NCBI RefSeq assembly: GCF_018860825.1
Contig: NZ_JAHKPZ010000023.1
Span: 1 to 64,000 of the forward strand
Length of the DNA stretch: 64,000 nt
Source of the DNA: Lacinutrix sp. C3R15
GTDB taxonomy: Bacteria > Bacteroidota > Bacteroidia > Flavobacteriales > Flavobacteriaceae
Direction: 5' to 3'
The notes below the pieces were generated by a model. The model had not been told where the DNA came from. It did no database searches and was given only the letters and a program-made list of their open reading frames with translations. A program made the position numbers and the translations under genes. Positions within the stretch are counted from its first letter, which is position 1, and the number at the start of each line of letters is the position of its first letter. Shown one piece after another: positions 25,304-33,942 of the stretch.

Positions 25304-26626
25304 ATGAAATACATCACACACCTTTTTAGAATATTAGTAGGAGGATTGTTTATCTTTTCAGGATTAATAAAACTAAATGACCCATTAGGGTTTTCGTATA
25401 AACTACAAGAATACTTTAGTGCAGACGTTTTAAATCTTCCGTTTTTAGAGCCTTATGCTTTAGCTCTTTCGGTTTTTGTGGTGGTATTAGAAGTAGTTTT
25501 AGGGGTGTTTTTACTTATTGGTTATAAACCAAAATTTACCGTTTATAGCCTTTTTGCAATGATTGTATTCTTCACTTTTCTTACTTTTTATGCTTGGTAT
25601 TTTGATAAAGTAAAAGACTGTGGGTGCTTTGGTGATTTCTTACCAATGAAACCAATAGAAAGCTTTATGAAAGACTTGTTTTTACTGGTTTTAATAGTTG
25701 TTTTATTACTAGGTTTAAAATATATAAAACCAATATTTGGTAAGTTTCCTACTACGTTATTAGCACTTGTAGGTTTTTTAGGAAGTCTTTGGTTTGGTTA
25801 CCACGTGTTAATGCATTTGCCAACTTGGGATTTTAGAGCATATAAAGTAGGTGCAAATATTCAAGAAGGCATGTCTACTCCAGAAGATGCTCCAAAAGCA
25901 ATTCAAGAATACACATGGACATTTAAAGTAAATGGAGAAGAAAAAGAATTTGTAACCAACGGAAGCTACCCTACTGTAGATGGCGAATATATAGGTGTAG
26001 AAACTAAAATTATTGATGAAGGGTATGATCCTCCAATTAAAGATTTTTCTATTGAAAGTGATGACGAAGATTTAACAGAGCAGTTTTTAAATGAAGAAAA
26101 CCTAATTATGGTAATCTCTTATAATTTAGATACTGCTGAAGCAGAAGGTGTACAAGCTTTAAAAGCTGCAACAGATAAAGCAATTAAAAATGGGTATACA
26201 GTTATTGGTTTAACAGCTTCTGGAACCGATGAGAAATTAAAAATAAATGCAGATTATGCGCTGAATTTTAATTGGTATTTATGTGATGAAAAAGCATTAA
26301 AAACAGTAGTTCGTTCTAATCCAGGAGTGGTAAAATTACATAAAGGAACAGTTACTCAAAAAGTACATTGGAATGATATTGACGATTTACAATTGCCTGT
26401 TGTAGAAAGAAAACCAGAACCTAAAAAAGAAGAAGATTTTGCTTCGGTATTATTTTTAATCGATAATGAAATAGCAAGCAAAGAAGCTGCAGATGCTCTT
26501 GATCCAGAAACTATTGAGAAAATTAATGTGGTAAAAGAAAGAACAGAAGGCGATCTGTTAGATTCTATTAATGTAGCAAATAACACTTCTTTTGTGTCAC
26601 TAGTAGAAATAATATTAAAAAAATAA
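25304..26626 (+). CDS. BT_3928 family protein (DoxX-like membrane domain plus thioredoxin-like region)
   Basis: 440 residues. The first 180 contain four or five membrane segments of the DoxX type (RILVGGLFIFSGLIKLNDP near residue 9), with a conserved DKVKDCGCFGDFLPM loop near 104. The C-terminal 250 residues are soluble with a thioredoxin-like fold pattern but no CxxC. DoxX-type proteins are linked to quinone or thiol redox at the inner membrane, so a redox role is reasonable but unproven. It is a conserved neighbour of DUF1599 and tpiA in Bacteroidetes. Confidence 0.85.
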   Translation: MKYITHLFRILVGGLFIFSGLIKLNDPLGFSYKLQEYFSADVLNLPFLEPYALALSVFVVVLEVVLGVFLLIGYKPKFTVYSLFAMIVFFTFLTFYAWYFDKVKDCGCFGDFLPMKPIESFMKDLFLLVLIVVLLLGLKYIKPIFGKFPTTLLALVGFLGSLWFGYHVLMHLPTWDFRAYKVGANIQEGMSTPEDAPKAIQEYTWTFKVNGEEKEFVTNGSYPTVDGEYIGVETKIIDEGYDPPIKDFSIESDDEDLTEQFLNEENLIMVISYNLDTAEAEGVQALKAATDKAIKNGYTVIGLTASGTDEKLKINADYALNFNWYLCDEKALKTVVRSNPGVVKLHKGTVTQKVHWNDIDDLQLPVVERKPEPKKEEDFASVLFLIDNEIASKEAADALDPETIEKINVVKERTEGDLLDSINVANNTSFVSLVEIILKK

Positions 26627-26721
26627 AAGCTATACCATAACACTTCTAGGTATTTGTAAAAGAGAAGCAAAAGGTGTTAACAAGTAGCTAAAACAAAAAA
26701 AGAATAAAAAACGACAAACAA

Positions 26722-27798
26722 CTGATAAGCTATTTATTAAATAAAACCGGTTATGCATTACTCACTTTATTTGGTGTAGTAACTGTAATATTCTTTTTGT
26801 TTAACGTACTTCCTGGAGATCCAGCACAAATGATGCTTGGTCAAAATGAAGATAGCGAGCAACTGGCATTAGTTAAACAAAAATATGGTTTTGATAAGTC
26901 AATAAGCACGCAGTATTTGTATTACTTAAATGATTTGTCTCCCATTTCATTTCATTCTAAAAACAAAAATAATTACACCTACTTAAGTCCTAGTAAATAC
27001 ACAGCTACCAAACTGTTTTCTGTAGGCAATACCACAACGGTTTTAAAGTTTCCATATTTAAGAGAATCTTTTACCAAACAAGGTAAAAAAGTTAGTCAAG
27101 TATTAGCAGAAACATTGCCAAATACTTTTGTTTTAGCTGTTTCAGCAATAGTTATAGCTATGCTGCTTGGTGTGTTTTTGGGTGTAGTTTCTGCATTAAA
27201 AAAAGATAGTTTTTTAGATAAAACCATTCAAATATTAAGTACAATAGGTATGTCTGTTCCTTCATTTTTCTCGGCTATATTGTTTGCATGGTTATTTGGT
27301 TATGTGTTGCATAAATACACCAATTTAGAAATGACAGGTAGTCTTTATGCATTAGATGATTATGGTGAAAAACTTCACATACAGTGGAAAAACTTAATAC
27401 TTCCAGCTATTGTTCTAGGTATTCGTCCGCTAGCAGTAATTATTCAATTAATGCGTAACTCCTTATTAGAAGTTTTTAACCAAGACTACATACGTACAGC
27501 AAGAGCAAAAGGTTTGAGTGAGTTTCAAATAATTAAAAAGCATGCTATAAAAAATGCATTAAACCCTGTAGTAACAGCAATTTCAGGATGGTTTGCATCT
27601 ATGCTTGCAGGAGCCGTTTTTGTAGAATATATTTTTGGTTGGAATGGCTTAGGAAAAGAAATAGTAAACGCATTAAATACCTTAGACTTACCAGTAATTA
27701 TGGGTTCTGTTTTAATTATTGCAACCCTTTTTGTAATTATTAATATTTTTGTCGACATAATCTACACATGGCTAGACCCAAAAGTGGTGTTAAAGTAA
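26722..27798 (+). CDS. DppB/OppB-type ABC transporter permease, start codon unclear
   Basis: About 358 residues if begun at the CTG at 26722. The frame is open from 26692 but has no ATG, GTG or TTG until a TTG at 26797, which would remove the first membrane segment (TGYALLTLFGVVTVIFFLFN) that the family always has. Candidate starts are CTG 26722 or ATA 26704. The rest is a full permease: LPGDPAQMMLG, a periplasmic stretch of about 80 residues, four or five further helices, and the ATPase-contact loop DYIRTARAKGLSEFQIIKKHAIKNALNPV. It should form the channel of a peptide or nickel-type importer, yet no ATPase, second permease or binding protein is beside it. Confidence 0.85.
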   Translation: MISYLLNKTGYALLTLFGVVTVIFFLFNVLPGDPAQMMLGQNEDSEQLALVKQKYGFDKSISTQYLYYLNDLSPISFHSKNKNNYTYLSPSKYTATKLFSVGNTTTVLKFPYLRESFTKQGKKVSQVLAETLPNTFVLAVSAIVIAMLLGVFLGVVSALKKDSFLDKTIQILSTIGMSVPSFFSAILFAWLFGYVLHKYTNLEMTGSLYALDDYGEKLHIQWKNLILPAIVLGIRPLAVIIQLMRNSLLEVFNQDYIRTARAKGLSEFQIIKKHAIKNALNPVVTAISGWFASMLAGAVFVEYIFGWNGLGKEIVNALNTLDLPVIMGSVLIIATLFVIINIFVDIIYTWLDPKVVLK

Positions 27799-27884
27799 TA
27801 TCATTATCAAAAGGTTATAGTTGTTTTCATAATTAGTAAACCCTTTTTTATACACGGTTTGCTATTAGTAATTACTTGTAAAAC

Positions 27885-28376
27885 ATGAAAAAAAAACTAT
27901 TATTAGTACTCGTTAGTATATTATTTATAAGCTGTAAAGCACAAGAAATACCTACACAATTTAAAGAAGAAGCTTTAAACGATACTTTTATTTCTTTTGA
28001 AGGTGAAAGTATTTCCTTGAAACAAATTTTAGAAAAACATAAAGGAAATCCCATTTTAATAGATGTTTGGGCATCTTGGTGTGGCGACTGTATAGAAGGT
28101 ATTCCAAAAGTAAAAGCATTACAAGAAACCAATACAGAGATGGTGTTTTTGTTTCTCTCTGCAGACAAATCTATCACTAGCTGGAAAAAAGGTATAAGTA
28201 AGTATCAAATTAAAGGAACACATTATTTTATGCCAAAAGGAATGAAAAGTGCTTTTAGCAAATCTATTGACTTAGACTGGATTCCTAGATACCTTATTAT
28301 TGACGCTCAAGGATACATAAAACTATATAAAGCCATAAAAGCTGATGATAGTGAGTTATTAAAAGCATTAAATTAG
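27885..28376 (+). CDS. TlpA-like thioredoxin-fold lipoprotein
   Basis: 163 residues with a lipoprotein signal (lipobox LFISC). The thioredoxin fold has the active site ASWCGDCIEG near residue 63 and the cis-Pro WIPRYLIID near 140. These proteins reduce or maintain thiols in the periplasm, for example in cytochrome c maturation or respiration. The gene is 87 bases after the permease and 117 before tpiA. Partner specificity cannot be told. Confidence 0.88.
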   Translation: MKKKLLLVLVSILFISCKAQEIPTQFKEEALNDTFISFEGESISLKQILEKHKGNPILIDVWASWCGDCIEGIPKVKALQETNTEMVFLFLSADKSITSWKKGISKYQIKGTHYFMPKGMKSAFSKSIDLDWIPRYLIIDAQGYIKLYKAIKADDSELLKALN

Positions 28377-28377
28377 T

Positions 28378-28385
28378 TACTTTTG
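28378..28385 (+). promoter_or_regulatory. Candidate -7 element for tpiA
   Basis: TACTTTTG matches TAnnTTTG; a TTA stands 19 bases upstream where TTG is expected. It lies just after the TlpA-like stop and about 110 bases before tpiA. Confidence 0.45.
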
Positions 28386-28493
28386 TTTTTTACCTATATT
28401 TAATAGCAAAACTTCTTTAGTGAAGTTTTGTAGTAAATAGTAATAAATTAGTTTAACTTAAAAAAAGATTTTCGCTTTAGAGGATAAAAGATT

Positions 28494-29243
28494 ATGAGAA
28501 AAAACATAGTAGCAGGAAACTGGAAGATGAATAATGATCTGTCACAAACAGAAACCTTAATAACTAGCTTAAAAAAACAAACACAAACATCTACTGCAGA
28601 AGTAATGATTGCGCCAACATTTACCAATCTTTGGCCTGCTTTTGATGCTTTAAGACAATCTGATATTGAGGTAATTGCACAAAACATGCATTTTGCAGAA
28701 AATGGAGCATATACAGGCGAAATTAGTGCTGCAATGTTAAAAAGTGTAGGTGTTCAAACGGTTATTTTAGGGCACTCAGAACGTCGTGCATACTTTAATG
28801 AAACAGATGAATTACTAGCGAAAAAAGTAGATGCTGCATTAGCAAATAACATGCGCGTTATCTTTTGTTTTGGTGAAGAATTGGCAGACAGAAAAGCTAA
28901 TAATCATGAAAATATTGTAGCGTCACAAATAAAAAATGCACTGTTTCATTTAGAAGCTGTAGCTTTTAAAAATATTGTTTTAGCCTATGAGCCTGTTTGG
29001 GCAATTGGTACAGGAGAAACTGCAAGTCCTGAGCAAGCACAAGACATGCACGCATTTATAAGAAAAACGTTAAATAATAAATATGGAGCAGAAACAGCAA
29101 ATGATGTTTCTATTCTTTATGGAGGAAGTGTAAAACCAGCAAATGCTAAAGAAATTTTCTCTAAACCAGATGTAGATGGAGGTTTAATAGGAGGAGCTGC
29201 ATTAAACGCCGAAGATTTTTATGCCATAGTAAACGCTTTTTAA
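28494..29243 (+). CDS. tpiA: Triosephosphate isomerase
   Basis: 249 residues, normal length. Active-site residues are clear: NWKMN (Lys near 11), GHSERR (His near 97), YEPVWAIGTG (Glu near 168) and the phosphate-binding GGSVKPANA. It interconverts dihydroxyacetone phosphate and glyceraldehyde 3-phosphate in glycolysis and gluconeogenesis as a dimer. The methyltransferase gene begins at the very next base after its stop codon. Confidence 0.98.
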   Translation: MRKNIVAGNWKMNNDLSQTETLITSLKKQTQTSTAEVMIAPTFTNLWPAFDALRQSDIEVIAQNMHFAENGAYTGEISAAMLKSVGVQTVILGHSERRAYFNETDELLAKKVDAALANNMRVIFCFGEELADRKANNHENIVASQIKNALFHLEAVAFKNIVLAYEPVWAIGTGETASPEQAQDMHAFIRKTLNNKYGAETANDVSILYGGSVKPANAKEIFSKPDVDGGLIGGAALNAEDFYAIVNAF

Positions 29244-30044
29244 ATGGATAAAGCTTCAGTAAAAGAGCTGTTAAGAAATTTAGGAATTATTAAACTTTCT
29301 GATAATCTTAGATATTTAGTAGTTAAATTTCAAAATAAAACTGAAAATAGGAAGTTTATAAAAGAAAACCCTTCTGTAAAATTACCTCCAGATTATTTGT
29401 TATATGAATCTCATCTTTTAAATTATAATGAGTATATAAAAAATGGAATTATTGATGCTAAATATTTAAAACAATTATTTGAAAAACATATAAATCTAGA
29501 GAATAAAAAGGTGCTAGATTGGGGCTGTGGTCCAGCAAGAGTTATTAGGCATTTTCCAGATTTGTTGCCAAATACACAGTTTTTTGGTACAGATTATAAT
29601 GAAAAAAGTATTTCGTGGAATGTAGATAATATTCATAATGTACAGTTTCATAATAACGCTATAAATCCTCCAACAGATTTTAAAGAAAACACTTTTGATG
29701 CTATTTATGGCTTATCTATTTTTACCCATTTATCAGAAGCAAATCACAATAATTGGATTAATGAGTTGCACCGAATTGCTAATAAAAATGCAATATTAAT
29801 TATTACAACACATGGAGAAGCTTTTAAAGAGCGGTTAGTAAAAAAAGACCAACTTAAATTTGAAGCTAACCAACTTGTGGTAGAAGCAAATACACTAGAA
29901 GGGCACAGAACCTATGCTGCATACCATCCTCCTAAATTAATGAAAAAACTGTTTCAAAATAAATTTGAAATTGTAGAGCATATTAAAGGAAATAAAGAAG
30001 ATTGGGGAATATCTCAAGACACATGGGTTATTAAAAAGGTATAA
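29244..30044 (+). CDS. Class I SAM-dependent methyltransferase
   Basis: 266 residues. The SAM-binding site is LDWGCGPARV near residue 91, followed by an acidic strand end (FGTDYNE) and the post-motif FDAIYGLSIFTHL. A helical N-terminal region of about 85 residues precedes it. The ATG directly abuts the tpiA stop with no spacer, so translation is coupled. The substrate is unknown; the resemblance is to small-molecule or polysaccharide-associated methyltransferases. It sits between tpiA and prmA, two genes often adjacent in this group, and may be an inserted accessory gene. It is quite distinct from the PrmA protein next to it. Confidence 0.85.
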   Translation: MDKASVKELLRNLGIIKLSDNLRYLVVKFQNKTENRKFIKENPSVKLPPDYLLYESHLLNYNEYIKNGIIDAKYLKQLFEKHINLENKKVLDWGCGPARVIRHFPDLLPNTQFFGTDYNEKSISWNVDNIHNVQFHNNAINPPTDFKENTFDAIYGLSIFTHLSEANHNNWINELHRIANKNAILIITTHGEAFKERLVKKDQLKFEANQLVVEANTLEGHRTYAAYHPPKLMKKLFQNKFEIVEHIKGNKEDWGISQDTWVIKKV

Positions 30045-30089
30045 AATGTAAACCTCTTTAATTAATATTTAAAAGATACATTAAAAAAC

Positions 30090-30926
30090 ATGTCAAATAC
30101 AATATATATAGGTTATTACTTTAAAGTAGCACCTATACAACCAGGAACAGAAATTTTAATTGCAGAACTAGGTTATGCAGGATTTGAAAGTTTTGTTGAA
30201 ACCGAAGAAGGTGTTACAGCATACATTCAAAAAGAAGAATGGAATGAAGATATTTTAAATGATATTCAAATATTAAACTCTACAGAGTTTGCTATTAGCT
30301 ATACTTTTGATGAAATAGAACAAACCAACTGGAATGAAGAATGGGAGAAAAACTTTAACCCAATAGTAGTTGATGATTTATGTTCTGTTCGTGCTCCTTT
30401 TCACGAAAAACCTAATACTAAATTTGATATTGTAATAGAACCAAAAATGAGTTTTGGTACAGGGCATCATGAAACTACTCACATGATGTTACAACATGTT
30501 CTTCAAAACGATTTTAATGGTAAAACGGTTCTGGATATGGGCTGTGGTACAGGAGTTTTAGCAATTCTTGCCGAAAAAAAAGGAGCAGCAAAACTAGACG
30601 CCATAGATATTGATAATTGGTGTTATTTAAATAGTATTGAAAATGTAGCGCGTAATAATTGTAATAAAATTTCGGTTTTTGAAGGAGATGCAAGTTTATT
30701 AAAAGGTAAAAAATATGATATTATTATAGCCAATATAAACCGAAATATCTTGTTGAATGATATGGAAACTTATGCAGCAGCTTTAAATAAAAACGGAATG
30801 CTTTTTTTAAGCGGATTTTACAATAATGACATTCCTATTATAGAAGAAGAATGCAATAAACATATGTTAAAATTAGCTGAAAAGTTAGAAAAAAATAAGT
30901 GGGTATCTTTAAAATTCATAAATTAG
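30090..30926 (+). CDS. prmA: Ribosomal protein L11 methyltransferase
   Basis: 278 residues. An N-terminal L11-binding domain of about 100 residues is followed by the linker motif FGTGHHETTHMML and the SAM site LDMGCGTGVLAILAE, then NINRN, which corresponds to the family's NILA-type motif. It trimethylates ribosomal protein L11 in the cytoplasm. clpS follows after 53 bases on the same strand, a usual Bacteroidetes pairing. Confidence 0.95.
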   Translation: MSNTIYIGYYFKVAPIQPGTEILIAELGYAGFESFVETEEGVTAYIQKEEWNEDILNDIQILNSTEFAISYTFDEIEQTNWNEEWEKNFNPIVVDDLCSVRAPFHEKPNTKFDIVIEPKMSFGTGHHETTHMMLQHVLQNDFNGKTVLDMGCGTGVLAILAEKKGAAKLDAIDIDNWCYLNSIENVARNNCNKISVFEGDASLLKGKKYDIIIANINRNILLNDMETYAAALNKNGMLFLSGFYNNDIPIIEEECNKHMLKLAEKLEKNKWVSLKFIN

Positions 30927-30979
30927 TAAAACAAAAACACCTTTTTCCTTAGAAAAAATATCTTAAAGACAATTGGGAG

Positions 30980-31255
30980 ATGAGCACAAAAGAAAAAATA
31001 CAAGAACAAGTTCAGGTAGATACTAAAGCACAGCACCTCAATGAAATAGTGTTGTATAATGATGATGTAAATACTTTTGATCATGTTATAGATACGCTTA
31101 TTTATGCATGTGATCATACTCCAGAACAAGCAGAACAATGCTCTATTCTTGTACATTATAAAGGCCAGTGTACCGTAAAAACAGGAGTTTATGATGAGCT
31201 GGAACCTCGTTGTACTATGCTGTTAGACGCAGGTTTAAGTGCAGAAATTGTTTAA
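30980..31255 (+). CDS. clpS: ClpS adaptor of the Clp protease
   Basis: 91 residues. A disordered N-terminus is followed by the ClpS core: LYNDDVNTFDHVIDTL, CDHTPEQAEQC and VHYKGQCTVKTG, which line the N-degron pocket. ClpS delivers proteins with destabilising N-terminal residues to ClpAP or an equivalent Clp ATPase. It probably belongs to the prmA transcript. Confidence 0.94.
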   Translation: MSTKEKIQEQVQVDTKAQHLNEIVLYNDDVNTFDHVIDTLIYACDHTPEQAEQCSILVHYKGQCTVKTGVYDELEPRCTMLLDAGLSAEIV

Positions 31256-31302
31256 AAATTTCCAAATATTTTATCAAATTAGAAGATTATAAAATTTACT
31301 CG

Positions 31303-31310
31303 TACTTTTG
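31303..31310 (+). promoter_or_regulatory. -7 element just before idi
   Basis: TACTTTTG matches TAnnTTTG and ends four bases before the ATGATG of idi. A transcript from it would start at or next to the start codon, so the mRNA may be leaderless. No TTG is seen at the -33 position. Confidence 0.5.
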
Positions 31311-31314
31311 CAAT

Positions 31315-31836
31315 ATGATGGAAGAACAAGTAATTCTTGTAAACGAAAAAAACGAGCAAATTGGTTTAATGCCAAAGATGGAAGCACATGAAAAGGCATT
31401 ATTGCATCGAGCTTTTTCTGTATTTGTATTTAATGATGCCAAAGAGCTCATGTTACAACAACGTGCCTTAGGTAAATATCACTCACCTGCACTTTGGACC
31501 AACACTTGTTGTAGTCACCAAAGAGAAGGTGAAAACAATATACAAGCAGGTAAAAGAAGATTGCAGGAAGAAATGGGTTTTGTAACAGAACTAGAAGAAT
31601 CTATTTCTTTTATTTACAAAGCACCTTTTGATAATGGCTTAACAGAGCATGAATACGACCATATTTTAATAGGTAAATACAATGCAGTTCCATCTGTTAA
31701 CCCAGAGGAAGTTGCAGACTGGAAATGGATGTCTCTAGAAGCTGTAAAACAAGATATAGCAAACCAGCCAGAAATATATACGGCTTGGTTTAAAATTATT
31801 TTTGATAAATTCTACCAACACATAAACATTACATAA
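31315..31836 (+). CDS. idi: Isopentenyl-diphosphate delta-isomerase, type I
   Basis: 173 residues from ATG 31315; the upstream ATG at 31210 lies inside clpS and is ignored. It is a Nudix-fold enzyme with TNTCCSHQREGE (catalytic Cys near 65) and the glutamate-containing EHEYDHI segment near 113. Metal-binding His residues are at HRAFSVF and CCSH. It interconverts isopentenyl and dimethylallyl diphosphate for isoprenoids, quinones and carotenoids. queD begins after one base. Confidence 0.95.
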   Translation: MMEEQVILVNEKNEQIGLMPKMEAHEKALLHRAFSVFVFNDAKELMLQQRALGKYHSPALWTNTCCSHQREGENNIQAGKRRLQEEMGFVTELEESISFIYKAPFDNGLTEHEYDHILIGKYNAVPSVNPEEVADWKWMSLEAVKQDIANQPEIYTAWFKIIFDKFYQHINIT

Positions 31837-31837
31837 A

Positions 31838-32248
31838 ATGAAAGTAACGGTTAGTAGAAAAGCACATTTTAATGCAGCACATAGACTGTATAGAAAAGAT
31901 TGGAGCAATGAAAAAAATGCCGAAATTTTTGATAAATGTAGTAACCCTAACTTTCATGGTCATAATTATGAACTTATTGCAAGTGTAACAGGAGAAATAG
32001 ATCCAGAAACAGGTTATGTAATAGATATTAAAGTTTTAAAAGATATTATTAAAACAGAAATAGAAGACGCCTTTGATCATAAAAACTTAAATATAGAAGT
32101 GCCAGAATTTAAAGAACTAAACCCTACAGCAGAAAATATAGTAGTTGTAATATACAATAAAATTAAAAGTAAACTAGCAGCACATTTAACACTAGAGGTT
32201 GTTTTATATGAAACACCTAGAAATTTTGTAAGTTATTCTGGAATATAG
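31838..32248 (+). CDS. queD: 6-carboxytetrahydropterin synthase (QueD/PTPS family)
   Basis: 136 residues. Zinc ligands are the His of FNAAHRL and the two of FHGHNY; the catalytic Cys is in DKCSNPN near residue 31; FDHKNLN and the Glu of VVLYETPRN complete the site. It makes the queuosine precursor from dihydroneopterin triphosphate, although Bacteroidetes members may also serve other pterin routes. It is tightly packed between idi (one base) and manA (no spacer). Confidence 0.9.
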   Translation: MKVTVSRKAHFNAAHRLYRKDWSNEKNAEIFDKCSNPNFHGHNYELIASVTGEIDPETGYVIDIKVLKDIIKTEIEDAFDHKNLNIEVPEFKELNPTAENIVVVIYNKIKSKLAAHLTLEVVLYETPRNFVSYSGI

Positions 32249-33223
32249 ATGTTGAATATGCTAACATACCCTATAAAATTTGAACCCATTTTAAAAGAAA
32301 AAATTTGGGGAGGACAAAAACTTAAAACCCTTTTAAATAAAAAAAGTGATTTAACTAATATTGGTGAAAGCTGGGAAATAAGTGATATAAACAAAGATAG
32401 TTCTATTGTAAATAATGGCGTTTTAAAAGGCAAAACCTTAAAAGAACTTCTTAATAGTTACAAAGAAGAATTAATAGGAGTTAAAAATTACAAAGTTTTT
32501 GGTAACACTTTTCCTTTATTAATTAAGTTTATAGATGCAAAAAAAGATTTATCTATACAGTTACATCCTAATGATACACTAGCAGCCAAACGCCATAATT
32601 CTTTTGGTAAAACAGAAATGTGGTATGTTTTACAAGCAGAAAAAGATGCAAACCTAATAGTAGGTTTTAATCAAGAAATGAACTCAGAGACTTATTTAAA
32701 GCATCTAAAAGCAAAAACGCTACCAGAAATTTTAAATTATGAAACGGTAAATGAAGGAGACTCCTATTTTATAGAAGTGGGGCAAGTGCATGCTATTGGA
32801 GCAGGAGTGATGCTTGCAGAAATACAACAAACCAGTGATATAACTTACCGAGTTTATGATTGGGATCGAGTAGATGATAACGGAAACCAAAGAGAATTGC
32901 ATAACGATTTAGCTATAGATGCAATAGATTTTAATTTAAAAAATGATTTTAGAGTAAACTATTCTAAAACCATTAATAAAGAAAATGAAATGGTAGATTG
33001 TCCTTATTTTACAACCAATTATTTAGAAATAACCAATACCATTAAAAAAGAAAATAAAATAGATTCTTTTATTATTTACATGTGTGTTTCTGGTGAAGTA
33101 GAAATTGAAACAGCGCAAGCAACAGAACGAATTATAAAAGGGGAAACAGTATTAATTCCTGCCGCAATAAAAACGTTTCAAATTTCTTCTAAAAATGCGA
33201 AACTATTAGAAGTTTATGTTTAA
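32249..33223 (+). CDS. manA: Mannose-6-phosphate isomerase, class I
   Basis: 324 residues of cupin type. Zinc-site motifs are IQLHPND near 110, EMWYVLQ and the VGQVHAIGAG segment near 176. KEKIWGG near the start is usual for the family. It interconverts mannose 6-phosphate and fructose 6-phosphate and so feeds GDP-mannose and polysaccharide synthesis. The ATG at 32249 abuts the queD stop; a second ATG at 32258 is an equally possible start. Confidence 0.93.
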   Translation: MLNMLTYPIKFEPILKEKIWGGQKLKTLLNKKSDLTNIGESWEISDINKDSSIVNNGVLKGKTLKELLNSYKEELIGVKNYKVFGNTFPLLIKFIDAKKDLSIQLHPNDTLAAKRHNSFGKTEMWYVLQAEKDANLIVGFNQEMNSETYLKHLKAKTLPEILNYETVNEGDSYFIEVGQVHAIGAGVMLAEIQQTSDITYRVYDWDRVDDNGNQRELHNDLAIDAIDFNLKNDFRVNYSKTINKENEMVDCPYFTTNYLEITNTIKKENKIDSFIIYMCVSGEVEIETAQATERIIKGETVLIPAAIKTFQISSKNAKLLEVYV

Positions 33224-33250
33224 TTTTGCAGCAAATTAAAATTTTATATT

Positions 33251-33520
33251 ATGGCAAATAAAAGAATCCTAAAAAAAGACATAAACTATGTGTTAGGAGA
33301 TATTATTGAAGCAGTTTATGTTTGGGAATATGCAAATTCAGATAAAGACACTAAAGGAAGCGAAGAAATTATTGATGAAGCAATTGCTACATTTGATGAA
33401 TTAATTGCAAAAGTTAATGATAGAAGTGTAGAAGATAAAAAAGCTCATTTTAAAGCAATTAACCAAGAACTAGAAGCTAAAGGTTTAGCGTTAATTGAAA
33501 AAATTAATAAACTAGGATAA
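33251..33520 (+). CDS. Small conserved helical protein, unknown function
   Basis: 89 residues, Lys/Glu/Asp/Ala-rich and almost entirely helical, starting MANKRILKKDINYVLGDIIEA. There is no signal peptide, membrane segment or cysteine, so it is cytoplasmic. A -7-like TAATTTTG (33221-33228) overlaps the manA stop, giving a 20-base leader. It resembles small proteins that flavobacteria keep near tRNA genes, but I cannot name the family. Confidence 0.75.
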   Translation: MANKRILKKDINYVLGDIIEAVYVWEYANSDKDTKGSEEIIDEAIATFDELIAKVNDRSVEDKKAHFKAINQELEAKGLALIEKINKLG

Positions 33521-33536
33521 ATTTCTAGTAAAAACA

Positions 33537-33567
33537 TTTGCTAATATCATTTTCAAGATTATATTTG
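33537..33567 (+). promoter_or_regulatory. tRNA-Thr promoter
   Basis: TTTG ending at 33540, exactly 19 bases, then TATATTTG (33560-33567): a full match to the Bacteroidetes consensus, 11 bases before the tRNA. Confidence 0.88.
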
Positions 33568-33578
33568 CATTCGTTTTT

Positions 33579-33652
33579 GCCGATGTAGCTCAGCTGGCTA
33601 GAGCAGCTGATTTGTAATCAGCAGGTCGTGGGTTCGAGTCCCTCCATCGGCT
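33579..33652 (+). tRNA. tRNA-Thr (anticodon UGU)
   Basis: Acceptor GCCGATG pairs with CATCGGC; D-arm AGCTC...GAGC; anticodon stem GCTGA/TCAGC with loop TTTGTAA and anticodon TGT at 33613-33615; T-arm GTGGG-TTCGAGT-CCCTC-like. Discriminator U; CCA is not encoded. It has its own promoter and terminator, so it is a single-gene unit. Confidence 0.98.
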
Positions 33653-33655
33653 CTT

Positions 33656-33687
33656 TAAAAAACCTCTCAATAATTGAGAGGTTTTTT
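33656..33687 (+). terminator. tRNA-Thr terminator
   Basis: AACCTCTCAA (33661-33670) pairs with TTGAGAGGTT (33674-33683), followed by T6. Confidence 0.93.
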
Positions 33688-33842
33688 TATGCAAAATACT
33701 TAGAGGTAAAAAGTTTTACTTGAGCTTACACTAAAGAAGCTGTTTTAAATACACTATAGTTTGGGTGAAGTATTTTAGCAAATGCATAAAGGTATATTTA
33801 AGGTGCATTCTTGTGCTTTTACTTGATAAAATGAATTCAACA

Positions 33843-33876
33843 AAAAAATCTCAAACATTGCTGTTTGAGATTTTTA
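33843..33876 (-). terminator. Terminator of the DUF4369 lipoprotein gene
   Basis: AAATCTCAAAC pairs with GTTTGAGATTT, with a run of T on the minus strand. It lies about 70 bases after the DUF4369 stop. The stretch 33690-33842 between the tRNA-Thr terminator and this hairpin holds no gene that I can see. Confidence 0.85.
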
Positions 33877-33942
33877 GTTTTTACTCTTATTTCTTCTTTT
33901 TAGGCCTATTTAGAGAGCCTTGGCGTTAAAACCTTATAACTA

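Noticed and set aside
30923-31156. 77-residue minus-strand frame opposite clpS
   Set aside because: It is a shadow of clpS and its leader.
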